Of a DNA stretch of 64,000 nt, positions 46,246 through 54,955 are shown one piece after another; positions within the stretch are counted from its first letter, which is position 1; every line of letters begins with the position of its first letter. The notes beneath the pieces were generated by a model that searched no databases, was not told the DNA's origin, and saw nothing but the letters and a program-made list of their open reading frames with translations. This DNA is from an uncultured Lachnospiraceae bacterium. Lineage in GTDB: Bacteria; Bacillota; Clostridia; Lachnospirales; Lachnospiraceae. The stretch is taken from assembly GCA_902779305.1 (NCBI GenBank), contig CACZBD010000019.1, positions 28,992-92,991 on the forward strand, read 5' to 3'. A program made the position numbers and the translations under genes.

Positions 46246-47797
46246 TTTCATCTCCCTTTCTCATATGAGCCATGATAAGCTGCATGATATGTTCCTGTGA
46301 AAAGTCTTCCTTGTTCAGTTCTCCCGCTATCTCGCCTTCATTGATAACGTAACATCTGTCACAGGTCCCGATGATCTCCGGCATTTCGGAAGAGATTACG
46401 ATCACGGCCTTCCCGGCCTTAGCCAGCTCATTGATTACGCAGTAAATCTCATATTTTGCACCCACGTCGATACCTCTGGTGGGCTCATCCATGATCAGGA
46501 CATCCGGCTGGGTCATCATCCATTTGGAAACAACAACCTTCTGCTGATTACCACCGGAAAGCGATCCAACCACCTGATTGATGGAGTTTGTTTTTACATT
46601 GATCCGTTTTCTGTAATCTTCCGCTGCCACGATCTCATCATTGGCATTGATCACACCATGCTTTGAGAAGAAAAACGGTCTGGCGGCGATCGTCATGTTT
46701 TCTTTGACATCGCCGATCAGGTTTAATCCGTAGGTCTTTCTGTCTTCTGAAATATATGCCAGTTTGTTTTTAACGGCGTCTTTGACCGTCTTCAGATGAA
46801 CTTCCTGCCCGTTGATGAAAACCTTGCCGCTGATCTTCTGGCCGTAACTTCTGCCGAAGATACTCATGGCAAGCTCCGTTCTGCCTGCGCCCATCAGTCC
46901 CGCCAGGCCCACAACCTCACCGGCTCTGACTTTGAGATTGATGTTCTTAAGCATCTGTCTATGCTCATCATCCGGATGGAATACATTCCAATCCTGCACT
47001 TCAAAGATCACGTCTCCGATCTCAACGCCTTCCCTCTCGGGATAACGGTTCGTCATCTCACGGCCGACCATAGCCTTGATCACGCGGTCTTCCGAATAAT
47101 CGTCCTTGCCTTTTACAAGGGTCTCGATCGTCTTACCGTCACGGATGATCGTAACCGAATCGGATACATATTCAATTTCATTCAGTTTGTGGGAAATGAT
47201 GATACAGGTGATACCCTGTTTCTTCAGATCCAGCATGATATCGAGCAGTTTTCTGCTCTCCTCATCATTTAACGCCGCAGTCGGCTCATCCAGGATCAGA
47301 AGCTCAACTTTCTTAGCCATCGCTTTTGCGATCTCGATCAACTGCTGTTTGCCAACACCGAGTGTATTGACGGGAACGTTGACATCTTCATTCTCCAAAC
47401 CGACTTTTGCCAGCATTTCCTGCGCACGTTTCCTGGTCTCAGTCCAGTCGATCACGCCCTTCATGCTGGTACGTTCGTTGCCCAGAAAAACATTTTCCGC
47501 AACGGACAATAAAGGACTTAATGCAAGTTCCTGATGGATGATAACGATGCCCTTGGCTTCCGAATCTCTCAGATTGTGAAATGCACAGTGCTCGCCTTTG
47601 TATATGATGTCACCCTCGTATGTCCCGTGAGGATACACACCGGACAGAACATTCATCAGCGTCGACTTGCCTGCTCCGTTTTCACCGCATAACGCATGGA
47701 TCTCTCCCTTTTTCACCCGGATGTTAACGTCATCCAAAGCTTTTACGCCGGAGAATTCTTTGGTTATGTGGTTCATTTCCAAGATGTATTCCGACAT
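46235..47797 (-). CDS. mmsA: Multiple-monosaccharide ABC transporter ATP-binding protein
   Basis: The 520-aa protein contains two ABC domains. The first has Walker A GENGAGKST, a VGKQQLIEIAKAM signature and LILDEPTAAL. The second has GLMGAGRTEL, LSGGNQQKVVVSKWM and LIMDEPTRGIDVG. This is the RbsA/XylG layout for a sugar importer. It lies after chvE with an attenuating terminator and its own weak promoter between. Confidence 0.95.
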   Translation of the reverse strand: MSEYILEMNHITKEFSGVKALDDVNIRVKKGEIHALCGENGAGKSTLMNVLSGVYPHGTYEGDIIYKGEHCAFHNLRDSEAKGIVIIHQELALSPLLSVAENVFLGNERTSMKGVIDWTETRKRAQEMLAKVGLENEDVNVPVNTLGVGKQQLIEIAKAMAKKVELLILDEPTAALNDEESRKLLDIMLDLKKQGITCIIISHKLNEIEYVSDSVTIIRDGKTIETLVKGKDDYSEDRVIKAMVGREMTNRYPEREGVEIGDVIFEVQDWNVFHPDDEHRQMLKNINLKVRAGEVVGLAGLMGAGRTELAMSIFGRSYGQKISGKVFINGQEVHLKTVKDAVKNKLAYISEDRKTYGLNLIGDVKENMTIAARPFFFSKHGVINANDEIVAAEDYRKRINVKTNSINQVVGSLSGGNQQKVVVSKWMMTQPDVLIMDEPTRGIDVGAKYEIYCVINELAKAGKAVIVISSEMPEIIGTCDRCYVINEGEIAGELNKEDFSQEHIMQLIMAHMRKGDENGK

Positions 47798-47854
47798 CCT
47801 TCTGCTCCTTCTTCTGTATTTTGGGCCCGGAATTATCTTCCGTCCCCGACTATT

Positions 47855-47884
47855 ATTGTATCCAAAATGAACGGATTCTGTCTA
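47855..47884 (-). promoter_or_regulatory. Possible internal promoter of mmsA-mmsB
   Basis: TAGACA (47884-47879), 18-base spacer, TACAAT (47860-47855) on the minus strand, 5/6 in both boxes, after the intra-operon terminator. Confidence 0.45.
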
Positions 47885-47914
47885 GAGCAAAATCAAACGT
47901 TCATAAATTTACGA

Positions 47915-47941
47915 AAACGGGTGGCGGTTCGCCGCCACCCT
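47915..47941 (-). terminator. Intra-operon terminator after chvE
   Basis: Stem GGGTGGCGG / CCGCCACCC with tetraloop CGAA followed by GTTTTCG on the minus strand. Such structures lower expression of ATPase and permease relative to the abundant binding protein. Confidence 0.8.
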
Positions 47942-47975
47942 GTTTTTCCTGAATCTTTGTTTTCGTAACCGGCGA

Positions 47976-49136
47976 TTATTCAGCCAGCTGCTCTTCTGTG
48001 TAGTATCCGCCACCGATGATGACTTCTTTGTAGTTGTCTTTGTCAACCGGAACGGGCTCGCACAGGTAAGAAGGAACTACGATCTTACCGTTGTTGTACT
48101 GCTCGGTATCGTTGATCTCAGGCTCTGCACCTTCCAGAACTGCCTGTACCATGGTAACGCACTTGGAAGCAAGGAGTCTGGTATCTTTGTAGATGGACAT
48201 TGTCTGCTTGCCGGAGATGATGTGCTTTGTAGCCATCAGCTCAGCATCCTGACCTGTGATCATAGGCCAGTTCGCTTCTGTGTAGCCTGCACCTTCCAGA
48301 GCGGACATGCAGCCATAGGAAAGACCGTCGTAAGCGCATGCGCAGATATCAAGGTCTTCGTCTGCATAGTATCTGGTCAGAAGGTCTTCACATCTCTTCA
48401 TTGCAGTCTGCTGATCCCATCTTAATGTGTTGTTGTCATCAAATGCGAGCTGACCGGACTTACATACTAAAGAACCGTCATCCAGTAAAGGCTGGATCTG
48501 CTCCATCAGACCTGCATAAAGCATATGTGCGTTGTTATCATCCGGGGAACCCATGAACAGCTCGATGGTCTTCGGAGCATCCGGAGTAGCACCGCAATGC
48601 TGTACGATGTATTCACCGATCTTGGTACCAACACCCTTGTTATCGAATGTTGCATAGTAGGAAACAGCGTCCGTGTTCATCAGCAGACGGTCATAAGCGA
48701 TAACCGGGATGCCTGCATCTTTGGCCTGTGCTTCTACGTTAACCAGAGCGTCGGAGTCGATCGCTGCGATAACCAGGCAGTTTGCGCCTGCTGCGATCAT
48801 GTTCTCGATCTGGGAAACCTGAGCCTGTACGTCGTCCTCTGCATACTGCAGATCAACTTCGTAACCAAGAGCCTCTAACTGTTCCTTCATGTTAGCGCCA
48901 TCATGCATCCATCTCTCGGAAGACTGTGTCGGCATTGCAACCGCTACCTTCTTGCCGTTGGAAGCTGCCGGTGCTGCTGTGTCAGCTGCTGCATCTGCTG
49001 CCGGTGCTGCTTCTTCCGTAGCTGCCGGTGCTGCGTCTGCTGCCGGTGCTGCCGTACCTGCTGCTGCGCCACAGCCTGCAAGCAGGGATGCAACTACTGC
49101 TGCGCTCATCAGAACGCTAAGTAATTTCTTCTTCAT
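47976..49136 (-). CDS. chvE: ChvE-like multiple-monosaccharide-binding lipoprotein
   Basis: The 386-aa protein starts at 49136 after AAAGGAGGATC. It has a lipoprotein signal (VVASLLAGCGAA) and an Ala/Pro-rich linker (about 24-60), then the sugar-binding fold: KVAVAMPTQSSERWMHDG, YDRLLMNTDAVSYYATFDN, ELFMGSPDDNNAHML, SYGCMSALEGAGY and GQDAELMATKHI. It delivers monosaccharides to MmsAB. The encoded linker is low-complexity, typical of extracellular tethers. Confidence 0.94.
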   Translation of the reverse strand: MKKKLLSVLMSAAVVASLLAGCGAAAGTAAPAADAAPAATEEAAPAADAAADTAAPAASNGKKVAVAMPTQSSERWMHDGANMKEQLEALGYEVDLQYAEDDVQAQVSQIENMIAAGANCLVIAAIDSDALVNVEAQAKDAGIPVIAYDRLLMNTDAVSYYATFDNKGVGTKIGEYIVQHCGATPDAPKTIELFMGSPDDNNAHMLYAGLMEQIQPLLDDGSLVCKSGQLAFDDNNTLRWDQQTAMKRCEDLLTRYYADEDLDICACAYDGLSYGCMSALEGAGYTEANWPMITGQDAELMATKHIISGKQTMSIYKDTRLLASKCVTMVQAVLEGAEPEINDTEQYNNGKIVVPSYLCEPVPVDKDNYKEVIIGGGYYTEEQLAE

Positions 49137-49190
49137 AAAAAGATCCTCCTTTACATTTTGGTGAAAGCCACCATTCATCCTACGCTGTTC

Positions 49191-49199
49191 AGTATAACA
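49191..49199 (-). promoter_or_regulatory. Extended -10 promoter of chvE
   Basis: TGTTATACT on the minus strand, about 55 bases before the start and after the terminator of the upstream gene. No convincing -35. Confidence 0.45.
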
Positions 49200-49220
49200 G
49201 GGTGATTTTTCATGCAAAAT

Positions 49221-49260
49221 AAAAAATCCTACACAGAATTTTAAAAATTCTACATAGGAT
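49221..49260 (-). terminator. Terminator of the cytoplasmic GGDEF gene
   Basis: Long stem ATCCTATGTAGAATTTT / AAATTCTGTGTAGGAT followed by TTTTTATTTT on the minus strand, 45 bases after the stop. Confidence 0.85.
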
Positions 49261-49305
49261 CTTATGATGTGAAACAAATGCCGTTATATGTGATTTTTAC
49301 AAAAA

Positions 49306-50829
49306 CTAATTTCTCGGTGCTCTCCTGTCCCTGCCGTTTCTGGTGTAATAAGCGCGCTTGTCGGCATACATGGCTTCATCCGCGAGCCGGACGATCTCTT
49401 TGACGCTGCAGTCCTTATGATCCGCCTGCGAAGCGAATCCCACGGCCATGCTTAAAACGTTTCCGTAGGAATCCTTCCATTCGGACAGTTTCGCATGAAG
49501 TTCTAAGACCGCCTCTTCCGGCTTCGTCACGGAATCGATCCAGATCGCCGCAAATTCATCGCCGCCCGTCCTGAAAAATGCGCCGTCCCTGCCGAGCGTG
49601 GCCTCGATCGCTTCCGACGCGCCTTTGATAAACGCATCACCCGCGGCATGGCCGTATGTATCGTTGACCTGTTTCAGTCCGTTCACATCCATCACAAAGA
49701 TCGTATAGGTCGCATCATCCCCGGTCGGGATCCTGTCAAGCGCGCGTTCATAAGCATAACGGTTCCCGGTCTGTGTAAGCCGGTCGGTCAGGGAATCTTT
49801 GCGGTACTGCCTGCCGATCTCATGGGATACGATCTCCCCGAGCAGTTCGTAGCGGTGATTTTCCACACTGTTTTCGTAATATCTTCTGAGCGTCTCATAG
49901 TACTCCCAGTGAATATCCGCTTCCTGCACGGCATCGAGCGCGATCTCATCCATCAGAAAAGCATACAGATCCAGTTTGTCCGAGATCGCCGCGCTGACAT
50001 CGATCATCTTCAGGCTGTAGCGGATCAGGTCCTCATCCGGAATGTAGCCCTTGACCCACCGAAAGATCGGCACAACGGTCGAAGCATAATCAACAAACAC
50101 GCCGTAGGACGTCAGGTCGTCACCAAACAGGTTCTTCAGCTCGGTAAGGTCTTCCGGAGAAGGCATCATATCCTGCTCCAGCAGCGCTTTTGAGCCAAGG
50201 CTGAAGATCCGAAGCGCCGTTTCCAAAGGTCCGTCATAGATCTCATCATCATAGGAATAGAGTTTCCTGTGATAGAACCTGCATTTCTCGCGGTCTCCGA
50301 CAAAGGCATATCCCTGCATGAGGTTGCAGTCCAAAATCAGCTTATAGGTATCCGGCAGATCACACAAAAGCGCAAACGTCCTGGTCCTGTCCACATACTG
50401 TCCGGCTTCTTCCTTCATACCGCACGCCATGAACAGGTCGATCGCCTGGATCAGGGCCGCTGCGACGCAATAGTCCGGCGCGTTCTCAAGATCCAGGATC
50501 AGGTTGACAAAGCGGAAGGCTTCCGAATAGGAATGCAGCGCCGTATAGAAATCCATTTCCTTTAGATACAGATACGGCAGCTTTTGATTTTCACTGTCCA
50601 GACTGTCCTCCATGCGGGCCGCATATTTCTGCGTGCAGGAATGCAGGCCGCCGAGATGCCACAGTCCAAGCGTGCGCTCCACGATCTCATAAACGCCAAG
50701 GAATTCTTCCACATAAGCGCAGTCGCTTTCCGCATCCGCTTCAAAAAAGCGTTCCACTTCAGCCAGATTCGACTCCGTCAAAGATTCCTGATCTTCTTCA
50801 AGCAATTTACGGATCTCTTCGATCGTCAT
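49306..50829 (-). CDS. Cytoplasmic GGDEF diguanylate cyclase with helical N-terminal region
   Basis: The 507-aa protein lacks membrane helices. Residues about 1-335 are helical, possibly TPR-like. A GGDEF domain follows (about 340-500) with an intact FRTGGDEFAAIW and KQVNDTYGHAAGDAFI, so it should make cyclic di-GMP. No RxxD site at the usual distance. No close partner gene; the chvE operon is downstream but separated by a terminator. Confidence 0.9.
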   Translation of the reverse strand: MTIEEIRKLLEEDQESLTESNLAEVERFFEADAESDCAYVEEFLGVYEIVERTLGLWHLGGLHSCTQKYAARMEDSLDSENQKLPYLYLKEMDFYTALHSYSEAFRFVNLILDLENAPDYCVAAALIQAIDLFMACGMKEEAGQYVDRTRTFALLCDLPDTYKLILDCNLMQGYAFVGDREKCRFYHRKLYSYDDEIYDGPLETALRIFSLGSKALLEQDMMPSPEDLTELKNLFGDDLTSYGVFVDYASTVVPIFRWVKGYIPDEDLIRYSLKMIDVSAAISDKLDLYAFLMDEIALDAVQEADIHWEYYETLRRYYENSVENHRYELLGEIVSHEIGRQYRKDSLTDRLTQTGNRYAYERALDRIPTGDDATYTIFVMDVNGLKQVNDTYGHAAGDAFIKGASEAIEATLGRDGAFFRTGGDEFAAIWIDSVTKPEEAVLELHAKLSEWKDSYGNVLSMAVGFASQADHKDCSVKEIVRLADEAMYADKRAYYTRNGRDRRAPRN

Positions 50830-50865
50830 GATGTTCTCCCGGATTTCAAGAATGGGTGTTGATAA

Positions 50866-50906
50866 AAATCACCCGCTGAATCTATCATACCATACTTCAG
50901 CGGGTG
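50866..50906 (-). terminator. Terminator of carD
   Basis: Stem CACCCGCTGAA / TTCAGCGGGTG with 15-base loop, then ATTTTTATC on the minus strand. The loop contains TATGAT, which could be a -10 for the next gene. Confidence 0.8.
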
Positions 50907-50957
50907 TTTCATATTTTTTCATATCCTTTATGTTTTGTTCTGCTATCGTGCGCCGGA

Positions 50958-51467
50958 TCAGCCGATGGCCTCGCCGACGTTTTTGAAGATATAATCGTTT
51001 ACTTCGTCTTTGGGAATGGACAGCGCAACGGCAAGTTCGCCGTTTAAGAAGTCCTCTGCCTGTTTGAAATAACGGTTATCCAGCGCCGTGCTCTTATTGC
51101 CCTTCTTGATGCGTTTTTCCCTGCGTCTGTAGATCGTCTTGACCAGCATGACCAGTCTGGAAATGTTATTGGAAAGCAGGTAATCTTTATAGACATATTC
51201 CAGTTTCTTCTCGTCCGGGATCGTGATCTCCGGAAGAGACGGGATCTCATCGATCAGTTTTAACGCTTCGTCTTTGGTAAGCGCTTTGCGAAGTCTTCCT
51301 TCAGGGCAGTTGACCGGAATATAAACCGTCGACTGCGGGCTGAATACCGGTTTTAAAAGATAGTATTCGCAGTTCTCTTTGGAACCCGGCATACGCATCA
51401 CTGTTATGCTCTCAACCGAGCAGATCCCACTGGCACCACAGATCACATGATCACCCTTTTGAAACAT
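50958..51467 (-). CDS. CarD-family transcription regulator
   Basis: The 169-aa protein starts MFQKGDHVICGASGICSVESI, the CarD/TRCF RNA-polymerase-interacting domain (about 1-60), followed by a helical DNA-binding region (about 65-160). CarD-like proteins bind the RNA polymerase beta subunit and stabilise open promoter complexes, often at rRNA promoters. AAGGAGGAAAT precedes the ATG, and a good promoter lies upstream. Confidence 0.92.
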   Translation of the reverse strand: MFQKGDHVICGASGICSVESITVMRMPGSKENCEYYLLKPVFSPQSTVYIPVNCPEGRLRKALTKDEALKLIDEIPSLPEITIPDEKKLEYVYKDYLLSNNISRLVMLVKTIYRRREKRIKKGNKSTALDNRYFKQAEDFLNGELAVALSIPKDEVNDYIFKNVGEAIG

Positions 51468-51524
51468 ATTTCCTCCTTCTTTCTCAGTGACTCCCCGATG
51501 GCCCCTAATGCCCGTAACACTACT

Positions 51525-51553
51525 ATTTTAGCAGTTTTGAAGTAAAATGTCAG
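51525..51553 (-). promoter_or_regulatory. Promoter of carD
   Basis: CTGACA (51553-51548), 17-base spacer, TAAAAT (51530-51525) with extended TGC, 5/6 in both boxes, about 60 bases before the start. Confidence 0.65.
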
Positions 51554-51614
51554 CAACTAGGTCATGTGTCATATGGGCGATGATACCCCCAAGATATCGA
51601 TTTTTACAGATTAT

Positions 51615-52091
51615 TTACAGCCGCCTGCCGTCAAGCACCGCTTCGGTCAGCCGGTCATCCCGGTCATAAACCAGTTTCAGCATAAAGAACGGTGCATCTT
51701 CCTTAAGCAGTTTCAAAAAGATCCTGTCGCCTTCCCAGACAGGGAGATCTGTGACTTTGTCTTTATCGATCCAGACAAGATCTCCTTCATCACATTCTGT
51801 AAGCGTTCCCGCAAAATCATCCGCCGTGAACAGATGCATATACTCTGCAATATCATCCCCGTAAAGAAACGTGATGATACCGCGCATCCGGTACGAAAGA
51901 AGCGTCAGGCCCGTTTCCTCACGAACTTCTCTCAAAAGACATTCTTCCGGACTCTCGCCTCTCTCAAAATGTCCGCCGACACCGATGTACTTGTCCCTGT
52001 TGATGTCATGCGCCTTCTTCACCCTATGCAGCATCAGATAGCGGTGATCCTTCTCGATATAACAAAGTGTAGTCAGTTTTGCGTCACTCAT
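51615..52091 (-). CDS. Nudix hydrolase (MutT-like)
   Basis: The 158-aa protein has the Nudix box GHFERGESPEECLLREVREETGL (positions about 42-64; key Gly, Glu and REVREE). It starts MSDAKLTTLCYIEKDHRYLMLHR, like 8-oxo-dGTP diphosphatases. Substrate is not certain. It follows the alpha/beta hydrolase gene by 45 bases and is probably co-transcribed. Confidence 0.9.
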   Translation of the reverse strand: MSDAKLTTLCYIEKDHRYLMLHRVKKAHDINRDKYIGVGGHFERGESPEECLLREVREETGLTLLSYRMRGIITFLYGDDIAEYMHLFTADDFAGTLTECDEGDLVWIDKDKVTDLPVWEGDRIFLKLLKEDAPFFMLKLVYDRDDRLTEAVLDGRRL

Positions 52092-52136
52092 GGCAGCGTT
52101 TGATCTTTCCTGATTGATAATTCGTCTGCGTTCTGC

Positions 52137-52898
52137 TTATCCTGCAATCTGCTGCTGCAGGAAATCCTTGAGCGCATCCGTCACCTGTTGCAGGTGTCTC
52201 GTATAGCAGTGATCCTCGTCTTCGATCGAAACGAGTTTCGCGTTTTCATATTGGGCGGCAAGCTGTTCCCCATAGCGATAAGGAACCGATTCGTCATCCG
52301 TACCGTGTATGATGAGGACAGGACCCCGATAAAGCTTCACGGCATCCTCAACCGGGAGCATTCTGGCCACACGCAGATAGTTCGTGGAAAGTGTCCAGTC
52401 ATCCATCCCGAACTCCTCCGGCATGGTCTTTAAGTTAAACGGCACGCCGAACAGTTCTCCGTTTCTCGCCCCGTCCCAGATATTGATCGCGGGAGACAGC
52501 GGGATCAGCGCTTTGATGCTTTCCGATTTCAGGCCTGCCACAAGCACGGCTGTCAAACCGCCCTGGGAATGCCCGCTTAAATAGATGTCAGACACGAACG
52601 GCAAAGACCTTGCGTGGTCGATGACACGCATGGCTTCGATCATCCACAGCATGACATTGTGGTCGAAAAATTCTCCGCCGCTCTTTCCGTGCCCGTAGAG
52701 TTCCACACGAAGCGATGCCAGACCGGTCTCATTGGCGATCCTTGCCACTTCGATGATATGCTCCTCTTCCATGTGGCCCGTCAGCCCGGGAATCACGATC
52801 AGAAGCGGCATCACTTCCTGCTGGTTTTTGGGAAAATCAAGTTTCGCATGCAGATCGATCCCGTCGCAGGTGATATAGTATTCTCTGTTTTCGTACAT
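52137..52898 (-). CDS. Alpha/beta hydrolase
   Basis: The 253-aa protein has the nucleophile motif SGHSQGGLTA, an acid residue in HGTDDESVPYRYG and a catalytic His in DEDHCYTRH. This matches esterases and acyl hydrolases of the BD-FAE/2-arylpropionyl type. The start at 52898 follows GAGG at suitable spacing; an ATG 27 bases earlier lacks a site. It lies just after the terminator of the DNA-binding-protein gene. Confidence 0.88.
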   Translation of the reverse strand: MYENREYYITCDGIDLHAKLDFPKNQQEVMPLLIVIPGLTGHMEEEHIIEVARIANETGLASLRVELYGHGKSGGEFFDHNVMLWMIEAMRVIDHARSLPFVSDIYLSGHSQGGLTAVLVAGLKSESIKALIPLSPAINIWDGARNGELFGVPFNLKTMPEEFGMDDWTLSTNYLRVARMLPVEDAVKLYRGPVLIIHGTDDESVPYRYGEQLAAQYENAKLVSIEDEDHCYTRHLQQVTDALKDFLQQQIAG

Positions 52899-52921
52899 GT
52901 AATTGTCCTCGTCTGATGATT

Positions 52922-52952
52922 CCAAAACAGCCGGGAATCACTTCCCGGCTGT
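52922..52952 (-). terminator. Terminator of the Lys/Ala-rich protein gene
   Basis: Perfect 11-bp stem ACAGCCGGGAA / TTCCCGGCTGT, loop GTGA, then TTTTGG on the minus strand. Confidence 0.8.
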
Positions 52953-52981
52953 CTCAAAAATCTTTTTTCTGGATCTGTTGA

Positions 52982-53479
52982 TTAGAACAGATTGATCTGG
53001 CCTGCCTTGTTGCCGTCGATCACATAATATACAGCGTTCTCTTCAGGCTTGTAGTACAGATCAACACTCTTGGTTGCTGTCGTCTTGCTCAGCTTGTAAA
53101 CTTTCTTTACAAGAGCATCTAAAGCGAACTCTGCGCCGTAGCCCTGAAGTACGAATTTAACTTTCACGTCCTTCTTAGCTGCGGTAGCTTTCTTAGCAGG
53201 AGCCTTCTTAGCTGTTGTAGCCTTCTTAGCGGGAGCTGCCTTCTTGGCTGTTGTAGCCTTCTTAGCAGGAGCTGCCTTTTTGGCTGCTGTAGCTTTCTTA
53301 GCGGGAGCTGCTTTCTTAGCAGGTGCCTTCTTGGCAGGTGCTTCCTTCTTAGCAGGAGCTGCTGCTGCGGGAGCTGCTTTAACTTCCGGTGCTGCTGCTA
53401 CAGGAGCTGCCGGTTTGGTTGCTGCGGGTTTGTTTGCTGCAGGTTTCTTAGCAGCGGGTTTCTTAGCTGTTGTTGCCAT
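52982..53479 (-). CDS. Histone-H1-like Lys/Ala-rich protein (DUF6465-like)
   Basis: The 165-aa protein (start 53479 after GGAGGAGA) has about 100 residues of AKKA/PAKK tandem repeats, highly basic, followed by a folded C-terminal domain (about 103-165: VKFVLQGYGAEFALDALVKKVYKLSKT...NKAGQINLF). The repeats look like eukaryotic H1 tails and suggest DNA or RNA binding. The C-terminal domain resembles a family seen in Lachnospiraceae. The long A/T-poor repeat makes the copy number likely to vary between strains. Confidence 0.85.
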   Translation of the reverse strand: MATTAKKPAAKKPAANKPAATKPAAPVAAAPEVKAAPAAAAPAKKEAPAKKAPAKKAAPAKKATAAKKAAPAKKATTAKKAAPAKKATTAKKAPAKKATAAKKDVKVKFVLQGYGAEFALDALVKKVYKLSKTTATKSVDLYYKPEENAVYYVIDGNKAGQINLF

Positions 53480-53545
53480 AATCCATTCTCCTCCGTTCAT
53501 AAAAAGAAATATTTATGAATTATTATAACTATTACGTTCTAGCAT

Positions 53546-53554
53546 ACTATAACA
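53546..53554 (-). promoter_or_regulatory. Extended -10 promoter of the Lys/Ala-rich protein gene
   Basis: TGTTATAGT on the minus strand, about 70 bases before the start, with only a weak -35. The leader is AT-rich. Confidence 0.45.
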
Positions 53555-53646
53555 CACTTTTTTCAATAGTGGAACATTAAATATTTACAAATTTCTTACG
53601 TTTTTATGGGTCCCCATAGTATAAATTGAATATTTATTCATGAAAA

Positions 53647-53729
53647 TGGTCCCTTGGGGACGGGGTTAAGGGACCATTGTAAACCATCAAAGTCGACAAT
53701 GGACCACTAACCCCGTCCCCAAGGGACCA
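53647..53729. repeat. Long palindrome (REP/MITE-like)
   Basis: Two 34-base arms pair at 31 positions around a 15-base loop. The arms start TGGTCCCTTGGGGACGGGG. Palindromes with a GGGGACGG core are repeated in many Firmicutes genomes and behave like REP elements. It lies between the Lys/Ala-rich gene promoter and the tRNA terminator. No other copy is in this window. Confidence 0.75.
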
Positions 53730-53732
53730 AAA

Positions 53733-53761
53733 CAAAAAAGACCTCGATCGCTCGGGGTCTT
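53733..53761 (-). terminator. Terminator of tRNA-Leu
   Basis: Stem AGACCCCGA / TCGAGGTCT, loop GCGA, then TTTTTT on the minus strand, a few bases after the tRNA. Confidence 0.85.
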
Positions 53762-53764
53762 TCA

Positions 53765-53847
53765 TGCGGATGGTGGGACTTGAACCCACACATAGTCACC
53801 TACGTCAGATTTTGAGTCTGATGCGTCTGCCATTCCGCCACATCCGC
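53765..53847 (-). tRNA. tRNA-Leu (anticodon CAA)
   Basis: The 83-base minus-strand RNA has acceptor arms GCGGATG / CATCCGC, a D arm with GGCGGAATGGCAGACG, anticodon loop CTCAAAA between CAGA and TCTG, a long variable arm as in class II tRNAs, and TGGGTTCAAGTCCCA for the T arm. CCA is not encoded. It reads UUG leucine codons. Confidence 0.95.
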
Positions 53848-53959
53848 AATTTGCAACGATTTCGAAGAAATCGTCGCGTAACGCGCCGGTCATCGCGAAG
53901 CGATTCCATTTTTTGGCGCTCACTTATCTTATCATACAAGGTTACAAAAGACAACCGCT

Positions 53960-54937
53960 TTACAGCAAGTGCGCTCTCATCTCTTCTGCGGAAAGCGGGC
54001 TTAAGTAAGCCGGCGCAACATCAAACACCGTCTTGCATCCGCTCATGCCTTCCCTGTTCATTCTGTATGCCGCTCTTGCATAAGCAACAAGAACACTCGC
54101 GGTAAATTCCGGATTGGAATCAAGTTTCAGTCTGTATTCGATCACATGATCATGCTCTTTATTCAGTCCTGTTTTTCCGGTCCTGAACACGAAACCGCCG
54201 TGCGGGATCCCTGCGTGATCTCTGTTCAGTTCTTCCTGCGAAATAAAGTGCACGGTCGTATCATAATCGGCAAAATAGTTCGGCATCTCTTTGATCTCTT
54301 TTTCAATGCGTGCCTTATCCGCGCCTTCTTTTGCGACCACAAAGCATTCTCTGGTATGTTTCTGTCTTGTCGTCAGATCAGGATTTTCTCCGTTTCTGAC
54401 CGCATGCAATGCAGCTTCCACCGGGATCGTATACTGCTTGGCATCCTGCACGCCTTCGATCCTTCTGATCGCGTCGGAATGTCCCTGGCTCACGCCCTTG
54501 CCCCAGAAGGTATAGTCCTTTCCTTCCGGAAGGATCGCGTTTGCATATAAACGGTTTAAGGAGAACATGCCCGGATCCCAGCCGACCGAGATCATCGCGA
54601 TATGCCCGCCTGCCTTTGCCGCTTCATCCACGTTGGCAAAATGCTCCGGGATCTTTGCATGCGTATCGAAACTGTCGATCACATTAAAATACTTGGCATA
54701 TTCCGGCGTCTGCTTCGGAAGATCTGTTGCGGATCCGCCACAGATCACGAGAACATCGATATTGTCCTTCATGTCAAGAATTGTATCGGCGTGATACGTT
54801 TTCACATTGGTGAGCGTTTTTACTGTGGAAGGATCCCTTCTTGTAAAAACGCCGACAAGTTCCATGTCAGGATTCTGCGCACATGCAGCCTCGATCCCTT
54901 TGCCGAGATTTCCGTACCCGAGTATTGCGATCTTCAT
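53960..54937 (-). CDS. ddh: Meso-diaminopimelate dehydrogenase
   Basis: The 325-aa protein begins MKIAILGYGNLGKGIEAAC (NADP-binding GYGNLG) and contains family motifs ICGGSATDLPKQTPEYAKYF, SVGWDPGMFSLNR and FWGKGVSQGHSDAIRRI. It makes meso-diaminopimelate from tetrahydrodipicolinate and ammonia in one step, for lysine and peptidoglycan. It ends the operon that begins with the 899-aa protein, 18 bases after the TPR/MORN gene. Confidence 0.95.
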   Translation of the reverse strand: MKIAILGYGNLGKGIEAACAQNPDMELVGVFTRRDPSTVKTLTNVKTYHADTILDMKDNIDVLVICGGSATDLPKQTPEYAKYFNVIDSFDTHAKIPEHFANVDEAAKAGGHIAMISVGWDPGMFSLNRLYANAILPEGKDYTFWGKGVSQGHSDAIRRIEGVQDAKQYTIPVEAALHAVRNGENPDLTTRQKHTRECFVVAKEGADKARIEKEIKEMPNYFADYDTTVHFISQEELNRDHAGIPHGGFVFRTGKTGLNKEHDHVIEYRLKLDSNPEFTASVLVAYARAAYRMNREGMSGCKTVFDVAPAYLSPLSAEEMRAHLL

Positions 54938-54955
54938 TTCATTCTCTCCTTTTCT

